Source: Perkinsela sp. pyNocScin1 (Eukaryota > Euglenozoa > Kinetoplastea > Prokinetoplastida > Perkinselidae). From it: 64,000 nucleotides of DNA. How positions within the stretch are numbered: position 1 is the first letter of the stretch; each line of letters starts with the position of its first letter. The translations under genes were made by a program, and so were the position numbers. The stretch covers positions 1,240,001 to 1,304,000 of the forward strand of contig CAXHTR010000008.1 of assembly GCA_964019655.1 (NCBI GenBank). Reading direction: 5' to 3'. The notes beneath the pieces were generated by a model. The model did not search any database. It was not told the DNA's origin and worked only from the letters and a program-made list of their open reading frames with translations. Shown here one piece after another: positions 42,804 to 52,148 of this stretch.

Positions 42804-43892
42804 CTACATGTAGTCGATCGGGTTATCATCGATGCTGTAGGACGACCGCCTGCGGTTCTGCCCACGGCCGTGGCCCATGCGCTCGCCTGGCCGCCCGCGT
42901 TGGGGACGAAAGTTTCCCTGGTCGCGATGGTTCCCCTGATCACGATAGTTGCCCTGGTGATGCCGCTGGCGCTGGGGCGGGCGGCGCCCTCGGGTGCCGT
43001 AAAAACGGTTCGGCGTGTAGTACATCTCATCGTCGTTGATGCTGCTCCGACGCTGCTGGTAGTTCGCGTCGTTGTGGTACTCGTCGTAGAATGTATCAGC
43101 GTCGGGCGGACCGCGGCTGCGGTGGTTCTGGAAGCTCGGCCGCTTCTGGCCGTGGTGCTTCTGCTGGCCCTGCGGGTGCTGATTTTTATACCCAGGTGGA
43201 GGCTGATGCTGCTGCTCGCCCCAGTCATCAAAGTTGTTCATGTAGTCATCATTTTCTTGGAAATAGCGGTCGTCAGCTTCGCCATCATCAAAAGAGGTGA
43301 AGTACTGGTACTCGTCATACGCGACTGGCTTTCTTCGTCTCCCTGAGCGCTGCTTGAACTCAACAGTGTGGAAATTTGGGTTCATACCCTGGCCAAAGAC
43401 GAAGTCATGAAACGTCGCAAATGCGTCCTCGTCGTCGCGAGAGATGTGCATGCCACGAGCATGGCGGCGAACTTGCTCTTGGAATGCTGCCTCATCGGAC
43501 TCGTGGAATCCGTAGGACCGCTCCTCGGTATCGTACATTGTAGCGCATGGCTTGAGCGTACCACCGTTCTGTTCTTCATATTTTCGAATGACGTCGTATG
43601 CAGTATTCACAGATTTCATCTTCGCATCGCTGCCACCAGGCACATCTGGGTGGAACTTTGCGACGAGCTGTTTGTACTTCTTCTTTACGTTTTCTGAGTT
43701 TGCTGATGCGTTTTCGAGAATTCCGAGTGTGCAGAGTGCGCTCGAGACATCAGCTGGGAATCCTGTTGGTCCTCTTCCACCTTCACCATACGACCGCGTG
43801 CACTGAAGTAAAACGGCCCTGCTTGTACCCGTGGAGTTTGTGGTGAGCTTGGGAAAACGCTTTTGTGGAAAGTACCTGAGGGCGGACCACAT
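42804..43892 (-). CDS. Mitochondrial J-domain (DnaJ) protein
   Basis: 362 residues. A presequence (about 1-35) leads into a J-domain at about 52-108, with the catalytic HPD at 81-83 (VAKFHPDVPGGSDAKMKSVN). There is no Gly/Phe or zinc-finger region. The C-terminal half is low complexity: Asp/Tyr-rich, then Gln/His/Arg/Gly-rich with repeated GNYRDQGNHRDQGNFR. Kinetoplastids encode many such J-proteins. It is expected to stimulate a mitochondrial Hsp70; the basic tail could bind RNA or DNA, which is inference. Confidence 0.8.
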   Translation of the reverse strand: MWSALRYFPQKRFPKLTTNSTGTSRAVLLQCTRSYGEGGRGPTGFPADVSSALCTLGILENASANSENVKKKYKQLVAKFHPDVPGGSDAKMKSVNTAYDVIRKYEEQNGGTLKPCATMYDTEERSYGFHESDEAAFQEQVRRHARGMHISRDDEDAFATFHDFVFGQGMNPNFHTVEFKQRSGRRRKPVAYDEYQYFTSFDDGEADDRYFQENDDYMNNFDDWGEQQHQPPPGYKNQHPQGQQKHHGQKRPSFQNHRSRGPPDADTFYDEYHNDANYQQRRSSINDDEMYYTPNRFYGTRGRRPPQRQRHHQGNYRDQGNHRDQGNFRPQRGRPGERMGHGRGQNRRRSSYSIDDNPIDYM

Positions 43893-43981
43893 TTAAAGCT
43901 CAAAAATAGTACAAGGTCAAAAGAATGGACTTTGAGCGACTGAAAAAGAAACATTTATTGAGGGGATCAGGAGTTGATATG

Positions 43982-45334
43982 CTAGCTGAGCTTGCCAATT
44001 TCTGTGTTTCTGTACTGTGGGTCGACTTGATCGCCACTGGCGTATTTTTCTTCACTAATGTGCTTCAAAACGGCCGCAAAAAATGCATTGCTGAGCATGC
44101 TTAAGCCCTCGGACTTGAAATTAAGGAAAAATTCGAGCTGAAACTTGAGCTGTTTCGAAATTACGAGCTTTGGATGCTTCTGCATCCACTGATTAAAAAA
44201 GCAAGAGAGAAACGTGTTATTGCAGAATTTTAATTCATAAGCCCCTTCACGCTTGGGCGTGGTTTTCGAGACATTGAGGCGACAGAAAAAGCAGAGACAT
44301 GATGCACTTGTTTCCTTTATTGGTGAAGATGATGGTGCACTAGCGAAAAATGGCCGTAAAGTTGAGATGTAAGGTTTCCATTGATGCTGCAAGCCATGGA
44401 CTGGGCTCGCAAGTAACTCGTGAAGCTTCATATCCACAAAAGTTCGCTTACGCGCGCGATGATTGGCAAGCTCATCGCGCTCATTGGACAAGTTTTTGGT
44501 ATCGCAAACTAATCTGTTCGGATGGGGGTTGAGAGTTTCAGGGGAAGGCACACACGAAAGATTATTTCTGATTAGGAGAAAAATGACTTGGGGTAGATTA
44601 GGAGGTGCGTATTGCATCAAATAGTTTCTCTTCTCTTGCGAGAAATCGGCTTTCAAGGCTTTCGCACAAATCATTTCAAAGCGGCCATAGAGCGCATGTA
44701 AACGCTGAAAATAGTTCATAAGTGAGTGAATCTGACCACGATGTGCGTGTGTATCTAGTAGAATAATGATAGTGTTGCTTCTAGAAGGGCTTGAACTTTC
44801 TTCAAATGTTACCCATGGGGGCCAAGAAAACGCGTGTTGCTTCGCTTGGTCTTCAGCTTGATGAATGGAAGTTTTATTCGCTTCTGCTAAATTAAGATCA
44901 GGATGATCCTGATTGCTTCGGGTGGTGAGTTTCTCTAGAAAAGATATCCTTTTCTCAATTTCTAGTGCTATGTTCATAGCACTAAGCGAGATTCCGTTGA
45001 TAGGGCACAGGCATAGAGAAAGCGATCTTGTACTGTCTTTTTGAGAATTCTTCCCTTCCAGCATGCCTTGGAGTACGGTATTTATCGCAGTTTGAATGCT
45101 TCCTATTTCGATGTACTTCGCAAGAGATAGAATTTGCAAATGAATATGGAAGGCCGGGTAAAGTTTAGCATTTGTTTCTCTGTAGTGCTGCGCAATGGCT
45201 AGATCATGCGATCGTCGGACTTTGTGGAACAGTGTTTTCAAATTTGATCGAATAGAAGCTCGAAAGCCTTCAATAACCGCATCTTCGTAAGCCAAATTTA
45301 CATCTTCCCGTATCTTTCGAAGGTTATGTGGCAT
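43982..45334 (-). CDS. Unknown protein at the head of the left minus-strand block
   Basis: 450 residues, markedly more AT-rich than most genes to its left. It is helical, Leu/Ser/Lys-rich, with two Cys pairs in CLCFFCRLNV (about 345-355) and further Cys in KFCNNTFLSCFF (about 370) that might form a metal site. No presequence, membrane segment or known domain was recognised. It is the first gene transcribed leftward from the divergent strand switch at 45335-45664. Its long open frame over AT-rich DNA makes it real; function unknown. Confidence 0.55.
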   Translation of the reverse strand: MPHNLRKIREDVNLAYEDAVIEGFRASIRSNLKTLFHKVRRSHDLAIAQHYRETNAKLYPAFHIHLQILSLAKYIEIGSIQTAINTVLQGMLEGKNSQKDSTRSLSLCLCPINGISLSAMNIALEIEKRISFLEKLTTRSNQDHPDLNLAEANKTSIHQAEDQAKQHAFSWPPWVTFEESSSPSRSNTIIILLDTHAHRGQIHSLMNYFQRLHALYGRFEMICAKALKADFSQEKRNYLMQYAPPNLPQVIFLLIRNNLSCVPSPETLNPHPNRLVCDTKNLSNERDELANHRARKRTFVDMKLHELLASPVHGLQHQWKPYISTLRPFFASAPSSSPIKETSASCLCFFCRLNVSKTTPKREGAYELKFCNNTFLSCFFNQWMQKHPKLVISKQLKFQLEFFLNFKSEGLSMLSNAFFAAVLKHISEEKYASGDQVDPQYRNTEIGKLS

Positions 45335-45550
45335 GGAATTTAGCGAAAGGGTGATGATTTGAGTACACAGTGCTTTTTCAATAGATCGGAATAGGGTGGC
45401 TTACACTTACCTATCACGTAAAAAAGTTACATTTCGCCCAAGTTTGAAAGGAGAAATCTCATGGAATAAAGCAGTAATTTTTATACGCTTTAAACAGTGT
45501 AGCTGTGATTGGAAATATCACGAGATGTATGAATAGAATCACTCTTCTGC

Positions 45551-45596
45551 CACTTTAAAGAATTTCTTTAGTCTTTAATCACTTTAAAGAATTTCT
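45551..45596. repeat. 17-bp direct repeat in the divergent strand-switch region
   Basis: CACTTTAAAGAATTTCT occurs at 45551-45567 and exactly again at 45580-45596, 29 bp apart start to start. Each copy contains the palindrome CTTTAAAG. Confidence 0.7.
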
Positions 45597-45613
45597 GAGT
45601 TCGATGCCGCATC

Positions 45614-45645
45614 TTTGATAATGATTATCTTTCTTAGTTATCAAA
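45614..45645. repeat. Nested inverted repeat in the divergent strand-switch region
   Basis: TTTGATAA (45614-45621) and TTATCAAA (45638-45645) are perfect complements, and the stretch between starts with another small palindrome (GATAATGATTATC overlaps the left arm). It ends 19 bp before the first plus-strand ATG. Confidence 0.6.
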
Positions 45646-45664
45646 TCACCATGAAGAACAAATC

Positions 45665-46021
45665 ATGTTTCGCTATTCCATCACGCAGCTAGGACGGTCT
45701 AAAGGCCCGAAAAATCTTAAAAATGGGCAATGTATGCCTCGAGTGATTGCACGTAGACGCGAAATAGAAGAAAGACGAAGAACAGAAGCGCATACATATT
45801 TGCCCCCGGTCGAACCAACGCAAGGAGAAGCTCTGCGCTTGTACAGAAACCTATTGAAAATGGCACGCTCGACTTTGAAATATACCCCTATTGATTACTT
45901 CAAACAACAGTTAAGGCATGAGTATTCAGTGATATCCCCGAAGACTTCTAGCAGAGTACGAGGGATTATGTATGAAAAAGGCCAGTGGATGCTGAAGAAT
46001 AATCTTGGGGGCCTTATGTGA
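45665..46021 (+). CDS. LYR-motif protein, mitochondrial
   Basis: 118 residues. After a basic N-terminus that could serve as presequence (1-40, Arg-rich), the LYR signature sits at 59-61 in GEALRLYRNLLKMARSTLKY, with the downstream aromatic Phe in YFKQQLRHEY. LYR proteins are three-helix mitochondrial factors that bind acyl-carrier protein and serve in Fe-S cluster assembly, complex I-III assembly or as mitoribosome components. Which LYRM type this is cannot be told. It is the first gene right of the divergent strand switch and is AT-rich. Confidence 0.75.
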   Translation: MFRYSITQLGRSKGPKNLKNGQCMPRVIARRREIEERRRTEAHTYLPPVEPTQGEALRLYRNLLKMARSTLKYTPIDYFKQQLRHEYSVISPKTSSRVRGIMYEKGQWMLKNNLGGLM

Positions 46022-46133
46022 GCTTAACTAGTAAATTTTCGTTCTTCTTCACTCATTGGAGAGCATTGTGTTATTTCAGGCCTTAAATGATACTAGTAGT
46101 TTTGCTTTTTTTACTCGACCATGCATCACTGGA

Positions 46134-48161
46134 ATGAGCTTCGCCACACAAAGTTCTTATATTGGTGATAATCGCCTCTTTACTGTATCTTCGAGTTCAG
46201 ATCGAACTGAACACGCAATATCCGGCGACGATGATTTCGCTTTTCTCCACGAAGACTACGAGAACAAAATTTCAAAATTGCTTGCAATGGTTGAAAAGCA
46301 TCCGCTGACCGCAAAGTCAACACTTGAAAACTTGGAGAAGTATGTACAGCTGTGTGATGGCATGCACCCTTTTCTCTATTTTTTCACCTTGCGAATTTTG
46401 AATATAGAAAAGCTCACTACTCTGCACCAGAATATCCAGTACTTGTTTCATATATGGGAAGGCTCGCTCGAGCACGATGAGAGCCGTTATCTTATTTTCT
46501 ACCACTTCAAACTGCTCAGTGTGAAAAGGCTCAATGAAATCTTGCTGAGCGTTTGGAAATCTATTTCATCTCTCGCATGGCTAGAGATGTCCGCATCGAG
46601 CCATCTTGCAAACTCTGTTTTTCAGCGGCTACTCACAAGCTACCTCATTTTCTTCAATGCAGCAATCTTGTTTCTCGTAAAAAGGGCCGAATCCTCCCCC
46701 ACCAAAGGGGCCTGGGTTCAAACGCTACCTACAGGCAAAGTGGAAGATACCCTCAAGCTTCTTCGAGTCATGTGCGCGCATATACTCCGTGCGCTCACAT
46801 CGAACAAAGATCTCGGGAAGGCGCAAGCTGGCAAACTCCTCGGAATATACGCATGCGTGGCTTCGACCGCGCAGTTTCTTCGCACATCGAACGACCAGGG
46901 CCCGAAACACAAGGAAGCGCTGAATCTCGCCGATGAAGTCGCTTCCTGGATGTCTCGGGCGCTTGATAGCCTCTATCGGTCGCTCTCTCAGGACGAAAAG
47001 GTATCTTCGCTCATCAATGCGATACGCGCAGGCACTGGTCCTATCTTGCAGGCATGGGCTTTCTCAAAAACCCCGAACAGAGACGAAATGATGGAGTACG
47101 GCAATGTCTTAGTGTGCGCATACATTCAATTTAGCGAAAAGGGTCAGCAGAAGCTCGCGCACTTTCAGCGCGATCCGAGCCGTTTCGCCCTACTTTTACT
47201 CAAATGCGTCGAAACTGTCCGAAATACTGACAATGCGAAAGATACATGTGCACAAGTGGACAACGTAGTTCTTCTGTGCAATGTGCTCATCATGCTCCGC
47301 TCAGGCGACGTGCCACGACAGCTAGTCGTCAAGTCCATTGAAACCGCTGCCTTGATGATCAGGCGATGCACCAAGGTTGATGGATCTGTGAGAGCAATGC
47401 TCAAAAATGTTATTTTGCATTTCACACCGATGCTGCACAAAAGTTCGATGAGCAGCACGGCCAGAGACCTCTTGCTCATGAAAGCCAGGTACGATGAGCC
47501 CAGCAAAGCGCATGTGAATAGCCTTGCATGTAGAAACAGAAAGGAAACTTACGTATCAATCGAAAGAATCACCACACTTCTCCGAGACGCAGACCGAGAT
47601 GCTGCGGATAAGCTTAAGTGCATCGACATCATTCTTACCTGGGCTTCAATCTCCCTGAGAGATATTCACAAAGCGGTATATGCTAAACTTTCAGGGATGG
47701 GAGAAGAAGAAGAGCCAATTTTCTGGAAATTTACGTATGAAAGCTACGAGGAGACCCAGCCGAAGACGCAGATGCCTGTGGTAGACGTGCTCGCAGATAC
47801 CATTATTGAGCTTTCAAAAAGCCCATCGGCGCACATTCGAGCGCAAGTCGCCCACATGCTCCCTGTGAAGCACTTGTGCGAAGCTTTGGATGACATTTCT
47901 GAGAAAACCCTTGCAGACAACGAAACCATCGCACTCGAAAAAATTTTCTGGATCGCCGGTGATATCATCGGAAGCTACGACTGCACAACTGGAGAACTCG
48001 CTGATTCCGTGCCAAGCGATCTGCTGCGCTTACGTGAGGCGCTCCATCCGCACTTCACAAGCCTCACAAAGCGAAAGCACGCATCTGAAGCCGAAGCCCC
48101 GTACGCAATGAAAAAGGCACTGCGATACTACCGCGCCCGAGCCCCGTTCAAATTTGACTAA
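46134..48161 (+). CDS. Large helical-repeat protein, unknown
   Basis: 675 residues from the first in-frame ATG (46134); the frame is open upstream but begins at a non-ATG codon. After a Ser/Asp-rich start, the whole chain is Leu/Ala-rich amphipathic helix pairs, consistent with a HEAT/ARM-like solenoid (for example LLGIYACVASTAQFLRTSND and VLLCNVLIMLRSGDVPRQLV). The C-terminal about 25 residues are basic. No transmembrane segment or presequence. Solenoids of this size act as adaptors in chromosome, transport or RNA complexes. Base composition rises from AT-rich to GC-richer along the gene. Not recognised. Confidence 0.6.
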   Translation: MSFATQSSYIGDNRLFTVSSSSDRTEHAISGDDDFAFLHEDYENKISKLLAMVEKHPLTAKSTLENLEKYVQLCDGMHPFLYFFTLRILNIEKLTTLHQNIQYLFHIWEGSLEHDESRYLIFYHFKLLSVKRLNEILLSVWKSISSLAWLEMSASSHLANSVFQRLLTSYLIFFNAAILFLVKRAESSPTKGAWVQTLPTGKVEDTLKLLRVMCAHILRALTSNKDLGKAQAGKLLGIYACVASTAQFLRTSNDQGPKHKEALNLADEVASWMSRALDSLYRSLSQDEKVSSLINAIRAGTGPILQAWAFSKTPNRDEMMEYGNVLVCAYIQFSEKGQQKLAHFQRDPSRFALLLLKCVETVRNTDNAKDTCAQVDNVVLLCNVLIMLRSGDVPRQLVVKSIETAALMIRRCTKVDGSVRAMLKNVILHFTPMLHKSSMSSTARDLLLMKARYDEPSKAHVNSLACRNRKETYVSIERITTLLRDADRDAADKLKCIDIILTWASISLRDIHKAVYAKLSGMGEEEEPIFWKFTYESYEETQPKTQMPVVDVLADTIIELSKSPSAHIRAQVAHMLPVKHLCEALDDISEKTLADNETIALEKIFWIAGDIIGSYDCTTGELADSVPSDLLRLREALHPHFTSLTKRKHASEAEAPYAMKKALRYYRARAPFKFD

Positions 48162-48248
48162 TCTGGTGAAAATTTCCGAATTTACATTTTTTGTTTCCAA
48201 TAGTAGATTTCCCTTCCCTTTCAGTCATACACAGTACATGCATCAGTA

Positions 48249-49955
48249 ATGTATGCCACCAGGAGGTTCTTCTGCAGCCCACTGAGCAAGCAGGTCCCCC
48301 CAGACCTGACTATCCTCAACGTGCACGACCACCCCGTCGACATTGTCTACCCGCACCTCCGGGCCGGCAAGCACGTCCTCGTCAAGGACTCCCTCGAAGT
48401 CGCCGCGACGTACCAGCACTACCTCGCCGAGCTCGTGCAGCGCGAGTTCCCGGCCGTCGACGTCCCCTCGCTCGTCCACCAGCAAAAGGTCGCCGCCGAG
48501 CTCAACGAGCGCCTGCTCATCGACCGCGACTTCGAGTCCTACAAGGACTTTATCAACAAAGTCCTCAACACCACGTGCTCCGTCCACCTGCAGTTCTTTG
48601 AAGAGACGCACTGGAACAACTCCATAGCGAAAGAGATGCTCAAGTACACGGAAAAGGTGTACCCTGTGATATCTTTTCAGTACTTGAGCGTGTCCTCGTA
48701 CCTCCAGCTCGTCGAGGCCTTCGCCGCGTCGCGCAACGGCGTGTCGTACCCCCTGCTCCTCGGGTCCCAGCGCCTGCGCCCGATGTTCGGCGTCACCGTC
48801 CCGAAGGCCGTCCACCTCCAGCACATCCGCCTCTTCCTCACATGGTTCCGCACGATGCGGCGCCCGCTCATGCTCGACCGCGTCCTGTGCCTGAGCGCCG
48901 GCCTCGGCGTGCTGCCCCTCGCGCTCACCCAGTTCGGTCTGCATGGCATTTCCTGTACTGACGCTAACCCGCGCGCCGTCGAGAGTCTTATTGAAATTTT
49001 AGAAAAATACCGCAATGGCGAGTGTAGGGACCGGATTCTGTGCCAGAACGCCGCGCTGTTCCCCCCGCCAACCTCGAAAAAATTCGACTGCATCGTCTAC
49101 GCACCGGATATTCTCAAATTATCGTCGTACGAGGTCCACGAGACGCCCTTCGCGCCCGGACTCACAGGCATTGACGGCGAAATGGAGACTTTCTTTGAGA
49201 ATGCAGCAGAGCACATGCGCGATTGGGGCATCGCGGTGGTCGTGACGACAAACTTTCGAACGCTGCTCGAGCCCGAGCGGCCCCACGCCGTCGAGTTTGA
49301 GATCAAGCACAACCGGCGCTGGGTCGTCCTCGACTACTACGAGGCGCCGATGCGGGACCTCGAGGGGGCCTTCGAGGCGGAGCAGACGCCCAAATTTGTC
49401 AAGAAAGTGCGCGACTCGCTGAAGGCGGAGATTTGGGTGCTTCACACGATAAAATCGATCGGCCAGTTTGGCTTCGTCCATGGAATACCAAATGCTGACG
49501 CGCCGGACGCTGTCAAGAGCAGCTGGGCGGCGAAACGCTTGAAGCACTACCAGCGGCGGGTCATCCGCGAGTGCGCGGCGCAGATCGGCACGACGGTGCA
49601 GAACATCAAGGGGCGCCTCGCCTCTGTCATGCACGACGCCGACACGGCCGCCGAGCGGGACGCGGAGGCGGAGTACATCCAGATGAAGCTCGACCCCGAG
49701 CGCTTCGCGCGGCAGCTCACGGCCAAGCAGGAGAAGCTCACGGAGGCGCGGGACGAGAAGCGGCGGCTCTACGAGGAAGAGGTCGAGGCCAACTATGCGA
49801 AAGTCTCGCCGCGCCAGGCGTTCGATGAGCGCTGGCGGGACATCCACCGGGCGCTTGATGCAGAAGCAGGAGGAGAAACACACACAGGCGTGGAGCACGT
49901 GAATGCAGAGCGTCAGCAAGCGGGCATGGAGCTTGGATCCGAGCAGTCTTTGTAG
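48249..49955 (+). CDS. Mitochondrial SAM-dependent methyltransferase with basic coiled-coil tail
   Basis: 568 residues. A presequence (MYATRRFFCSPLSKQ) is followed by an N-terminal region (to about 200) and a class I methyltransferase domain: motif I VLCLSAGLGVLPLALTQFG (about 218-236), then GISCTDANPRAVES and the post-motif FDCIVYAPDILKL. The remaining fold runs to about 400. The last about 150 residues are highly charged helix (KQEKLTEARDEKRRLYEEEV), likely coiled coil. Kinetoplastid mitoribosome-assembly complexes include methyltransferase-like proteins of this kind, some inactive, so rRNA methylation or assembly is a reasonable guess. The glycine-rich motif is intact enough for SAM binding. 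Confidence 0.65.
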   Translation: MYATRRFFCSPLSKQVPPDLTILNVHDHPVDIVYPHLRAGKHVLVKDSLEVAATYQHYLAELVQREFPAVDVPSLVHQQKVAAELNERLLIDRDFESYKDFINKVLNTTCSVHLQFFEETHWNNSIAKEMLKYTEKVYPVISFQYLSVSSYLQLVEAFAASRNGVSYPLLLGSQRLRPMFGVTVPKAVHLQHIRLFLTWFRTMRRPLMLDRVLCLSAGLGVLPLALTQFGLHGISCTDANPRAVESLIEILEKYRNGECRDRILCQNAALFPPPTSKKFDCIVYAPDILKLSSYEVHETPFAPGLTGIDGEMETFFENAAEHMRDWGIAVVVTTNFRTLLEPERPHAVEFEIKHNRRWVVLDYYEAPMRDLEGAFEAEQTPKFVKKVRDSLKAEIWVLHTIKSIGQFGFVHGIPNADAPDAVKSSWAAKRLKHYQRRVIRECAAQIGTTVQNIKGRLASVMHDADTAAERDAEAEYIQMKLDPERFARQLTAKQEKLTEARDEKRRLYEEEVEANYAKVSPRQAFDERWRDIHRALDAEAGGETHTGVEHVNAERQQAGMELGSEQSL

Positions 49956-50580
49956 AAGGGTTGAATCCAAAAAGTAATTCTCGAAAACCTCTAAAAATAT
50001 GTATTTTTGGTATCAGTCTGAAGTCTATTAACATTGGGATATCGAATTCTATAGAAGAAATCCCTACTAATCACCAGTGTATAAAAGCAAAAAGCTTGGA
50101 TTCAGCTGAGATCTTTTAGGGCTGAAACTGAAATCAGTCAAAATTTCGTCGGCTTCGAATGCGGTCAATCGGGCTAAAAATTTCCAAAGGCTAGGAAGCA
50201 CTGATTGAGCCAAAGGATGGGAATGCAGTGGAAGTAGCCTTTTACCTGCGTGTCTCGTTCAGAGCTGTACGGAAGCGACGGATGGGGAAGTGAAACTGCT
50301 ACTGATGCAAACCAACGATCAAGTTTATGCTTGCGATCGGCTTTTATGGAAGTAACAAAGGAAAGCGCCGCATCAATGTGATTTTAGACTCTCCGAAAAA
50401 AATTTGAAAGTCAGAGAGAAAATCCCTAGAGGTCAGCATAGCCAATTGTGCACAGTCCAGGTTCGCACAGTAAAGAATACGCCAACGTGTAACCAATTCG
50501 TACTTTGTGTACATTCTCTTCATACTTTTTCCCTTTCAACCTTCATGACTTCTTCCATTTTTCACCCCTTTTACCTCTCT
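49956..50580. other. Long intergenic region ending in a CT-rich leader
   Basis: About 600 bp. No tRNA or coding signal. The last about 75 bp before 50581 are strongly pyrimidine-rich and contain no AG, so the pyrimidine tract directly abuts the coding start. Confidence 0.5.
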
Positions 50581-51486
50581 ATGTCGACCGAAACCGCTGA
50601 GACGCTCGAGAGCAGCTACTCGCTCCCCGAGCACTGCCCGATGTGCGCCGCGCTCGGCGAGTGCGCGATCTCCCACCTCAGCCTGCCGCACTTCCCAGTG
50701 ACGCTCCTCTTCGCCTACCACTGCCAGCACTGCGGGTACCGGCACAACGAGGTCGTCAACGGCGGCGGCATCTCCGCCTTCGGCAAGCGCCTCATCCTCC
50801 GCGTCGAGGCCCCCGAGGACCTCGACCGCCAGGTCGTCATGATGCGGAGCAGCGGGGCAGGCGGCGGCGGCACGGGCACCGCCGACGTGATCATCCCCGA
50901 GCTCAACATGCGCGTCGGCTCGGGCGGTGGGTGCACGAGCGAACCGAGCGCCGCGGACCTCGAGGCCGTCGAGGACGCTGACGTCGAGATCAGCGACGAG
51001 ATGGCGAGCGCGCACGCCGGCGACCTTTCGTTCACGCTGCCCAACTACTTCACAACCGTCCAGGGCGTTCTCCAAAAGATTCTCGGAAACCTCTGGAGCA
51101 CCTACAAGTCCAGTCAGCGCGCTGACAGCCCGGTCGAGAACATCGAAGGCCTCAAAAACGCAATTGTGAAGCTCCGGCAGATGACGCGGGGCGAGCGGCT
51201 GCCCTTCACCTTTATCCTCGAGGACCCGCTGGCAGGGGTCTCGATCGACGGTCGGGGTGAGAAGCTCGCGGACCCTTTCATAGAAGCGACTGCGCCGTTC
51301 GCTGTCAACGTCGACAAGCAGCTCGTCGTCGAGGCCTACCAGCGCTCCCAGGCCGAGGACGAGGAGTTTGGCATCGCCGATATGCAGACAGAAAACTATG
51401 GAGAGGTGGATGTAGCTGCTGATGAAAGGGAAAATGGCCCTGAAAAGGCTGAAGAGGGAGCAGCGGAAGGCCAAAGCACGCATTAA
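50581..51486 (+). CDS. ZPR1 zinc-finger domain protein (single ZPR1 domain)
   Basis: 301 residues from the ATG at 50581 (an in-frame ATG at 50545 adds 12). A ZPR1 zinc finger with two Cys pairs (C19, C22 and C48, C51) lies in CPMCAALGECAISHLSLPHF and AYHCQHCGYRHNEVVNGGGI. The rest of the module follows: EDLDRQVV, IIPELNMRV and the LPNYFTTVQGVLQKIL helix. Canonical eukaryotic ZPR1 has two such modules and binds eEF1A as a folding chaperone; only one is visible here. The C-terminal about 60 residues are acidic and disordered. Confidence 0.75.
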   Translation: MSTETAETLESSYSLPEHCPMCAALGECAISHLSLPHFPVTLLFAYHCQHCGYRHNEVVNGGGISAFGKRLILRVEAPEDLDRQVVMMRSSGAGGGGTGTADVIIPELNMRVGSGGGCTSEPSAADLEAVEDADVEISDEMASAHAGDLSFTLPNYFTTVQGVLQKILGNLWSTYKSSQRADSPVENIEGLKNAIVKLRQMTRGERLPFTFILEDPLAGVSIDGRGEKLADPFIEATAPFAVNVDKQLVVEAYQRSQAEDEEFGIADMQTENYGEVDVAADERENGPEKAEEGAAEGQSTH

Positions 51487-51572
51487 GGCTGTTGGCCACC
51501 ATTTCGAGTCAATTCTACTCATATTTTAATAATTTCGACGATTTCCCCCTCTTTCACTCTATCATCATACAA

Positions 51573-52148
51573 ATGGGCTTCCTCACACTCGTGCGCAAGC
51601 GCCAGAAGAAAAACCGCGAGGTCCGCCTGCTGCTCCTCGGCCTCGACAACGCGGGCAAGTCCACAGTGCTCAACAGCATCATCGGCGAGGACGTCAGCGA
51701 CGTCCAGCCGACCTTTGGCTTCCAGATCAAGTCGTTCGTCTCCCACGGCGCGCTCATCAACTTCTGGGACGTCGGCGGCCAGGAGTCGTTCCGGCCCTTC
51801 TGGAAGAACTACTTTGAGCGCACTGACGGCATCATTTGGGTCATCGACGGCAGCGACGCCGAGCGCTTCCCCGAGCACATCGCCGAGTTCACGCAGCTGC
51901 TGCACGAGTCCTTCCTCCTCATGTCGTCGATACTGGTGCTCGTCAACAAGAGCGATCTGTACGGCCCAGCGAACTTTCGCCGCATCTGCGAGCTCCTCGA
52001 GTTCGGCGAGATGCCGGCGCACATGCGCGTCTTCGCGTGCTCGGCGATGGACGGCTCGGGCGTGCAGGAGGCGATGGAGTGGTTCATGCAGGACATCATG
52101 TCGAGGAAGTGGGGGTACGGCACTCGGGAGGCTTTGATACCGAATTGA
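51573..52148 (+). CDS. ARL2: ARL2-like small GTPase
   Basis: 191 residues from the ATG at 51573 (family: 184). The G motifs are GLDNAGKS (23-30), PTFGF (46-50), WDVGGQ (65-70), NKSD (125-128) and a CSAMDG near 160. The start MGFLTLVRKRQKKNREVRLL matches the ARL2 N-terminus ([20 protein letters not shown]), and ARL2 rather than ARF is further supported by IIWVIDGSDAERF. ARL2 acts with tubulin cofactors in microtubule assembly and with PDE-delta-type carriers; in trypanosomes it is needed for tubulin acetylation and cytokinesis. The tract before the ATG is CT-rich, without AG. Confidence 0.93.
   Translation: MGFLTLVRKRQKKNREVRLLLLGLDNAGKSTVLNSIIGEDVSDVQPTFGFQIKSFVSHGALINFWDVGGQESFRPFWKNYFERTDGIIWVIDGSDAERFPEHIAEFTQLLHESFLLMSSILVLVNKSDLYGPANFRRICELLEFGEMPAHMRVFACSAMDGSGVQEAMEWFMQDIMSRKWGYGTREALIPN

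Larger units (their letters stand above)
45335..45664. promoter_or_regulatory. Divergent strand-switch region, probable bidirectional transcription start
   Basis: Genes to the left run minus and genes to the right run plus. In kinetoplastids such divergent gaps are where RNA polymerase II starts in both directions on acetylated, variant-histone chromatin. The 330 bp are very AT-rich and hold a 17-bp direct repeat (45551-45567 and 45580-45596) and an inverted repeat (45614-45645). No TATA-like element can be claimed. Confidence 0.6.

Noticed and set aside
50455-50475. Possible tRNA T-arm (CCAGGTTCGCACAG)
   Set aside because: It lacks the conserved A of box B and has no pairing stem.
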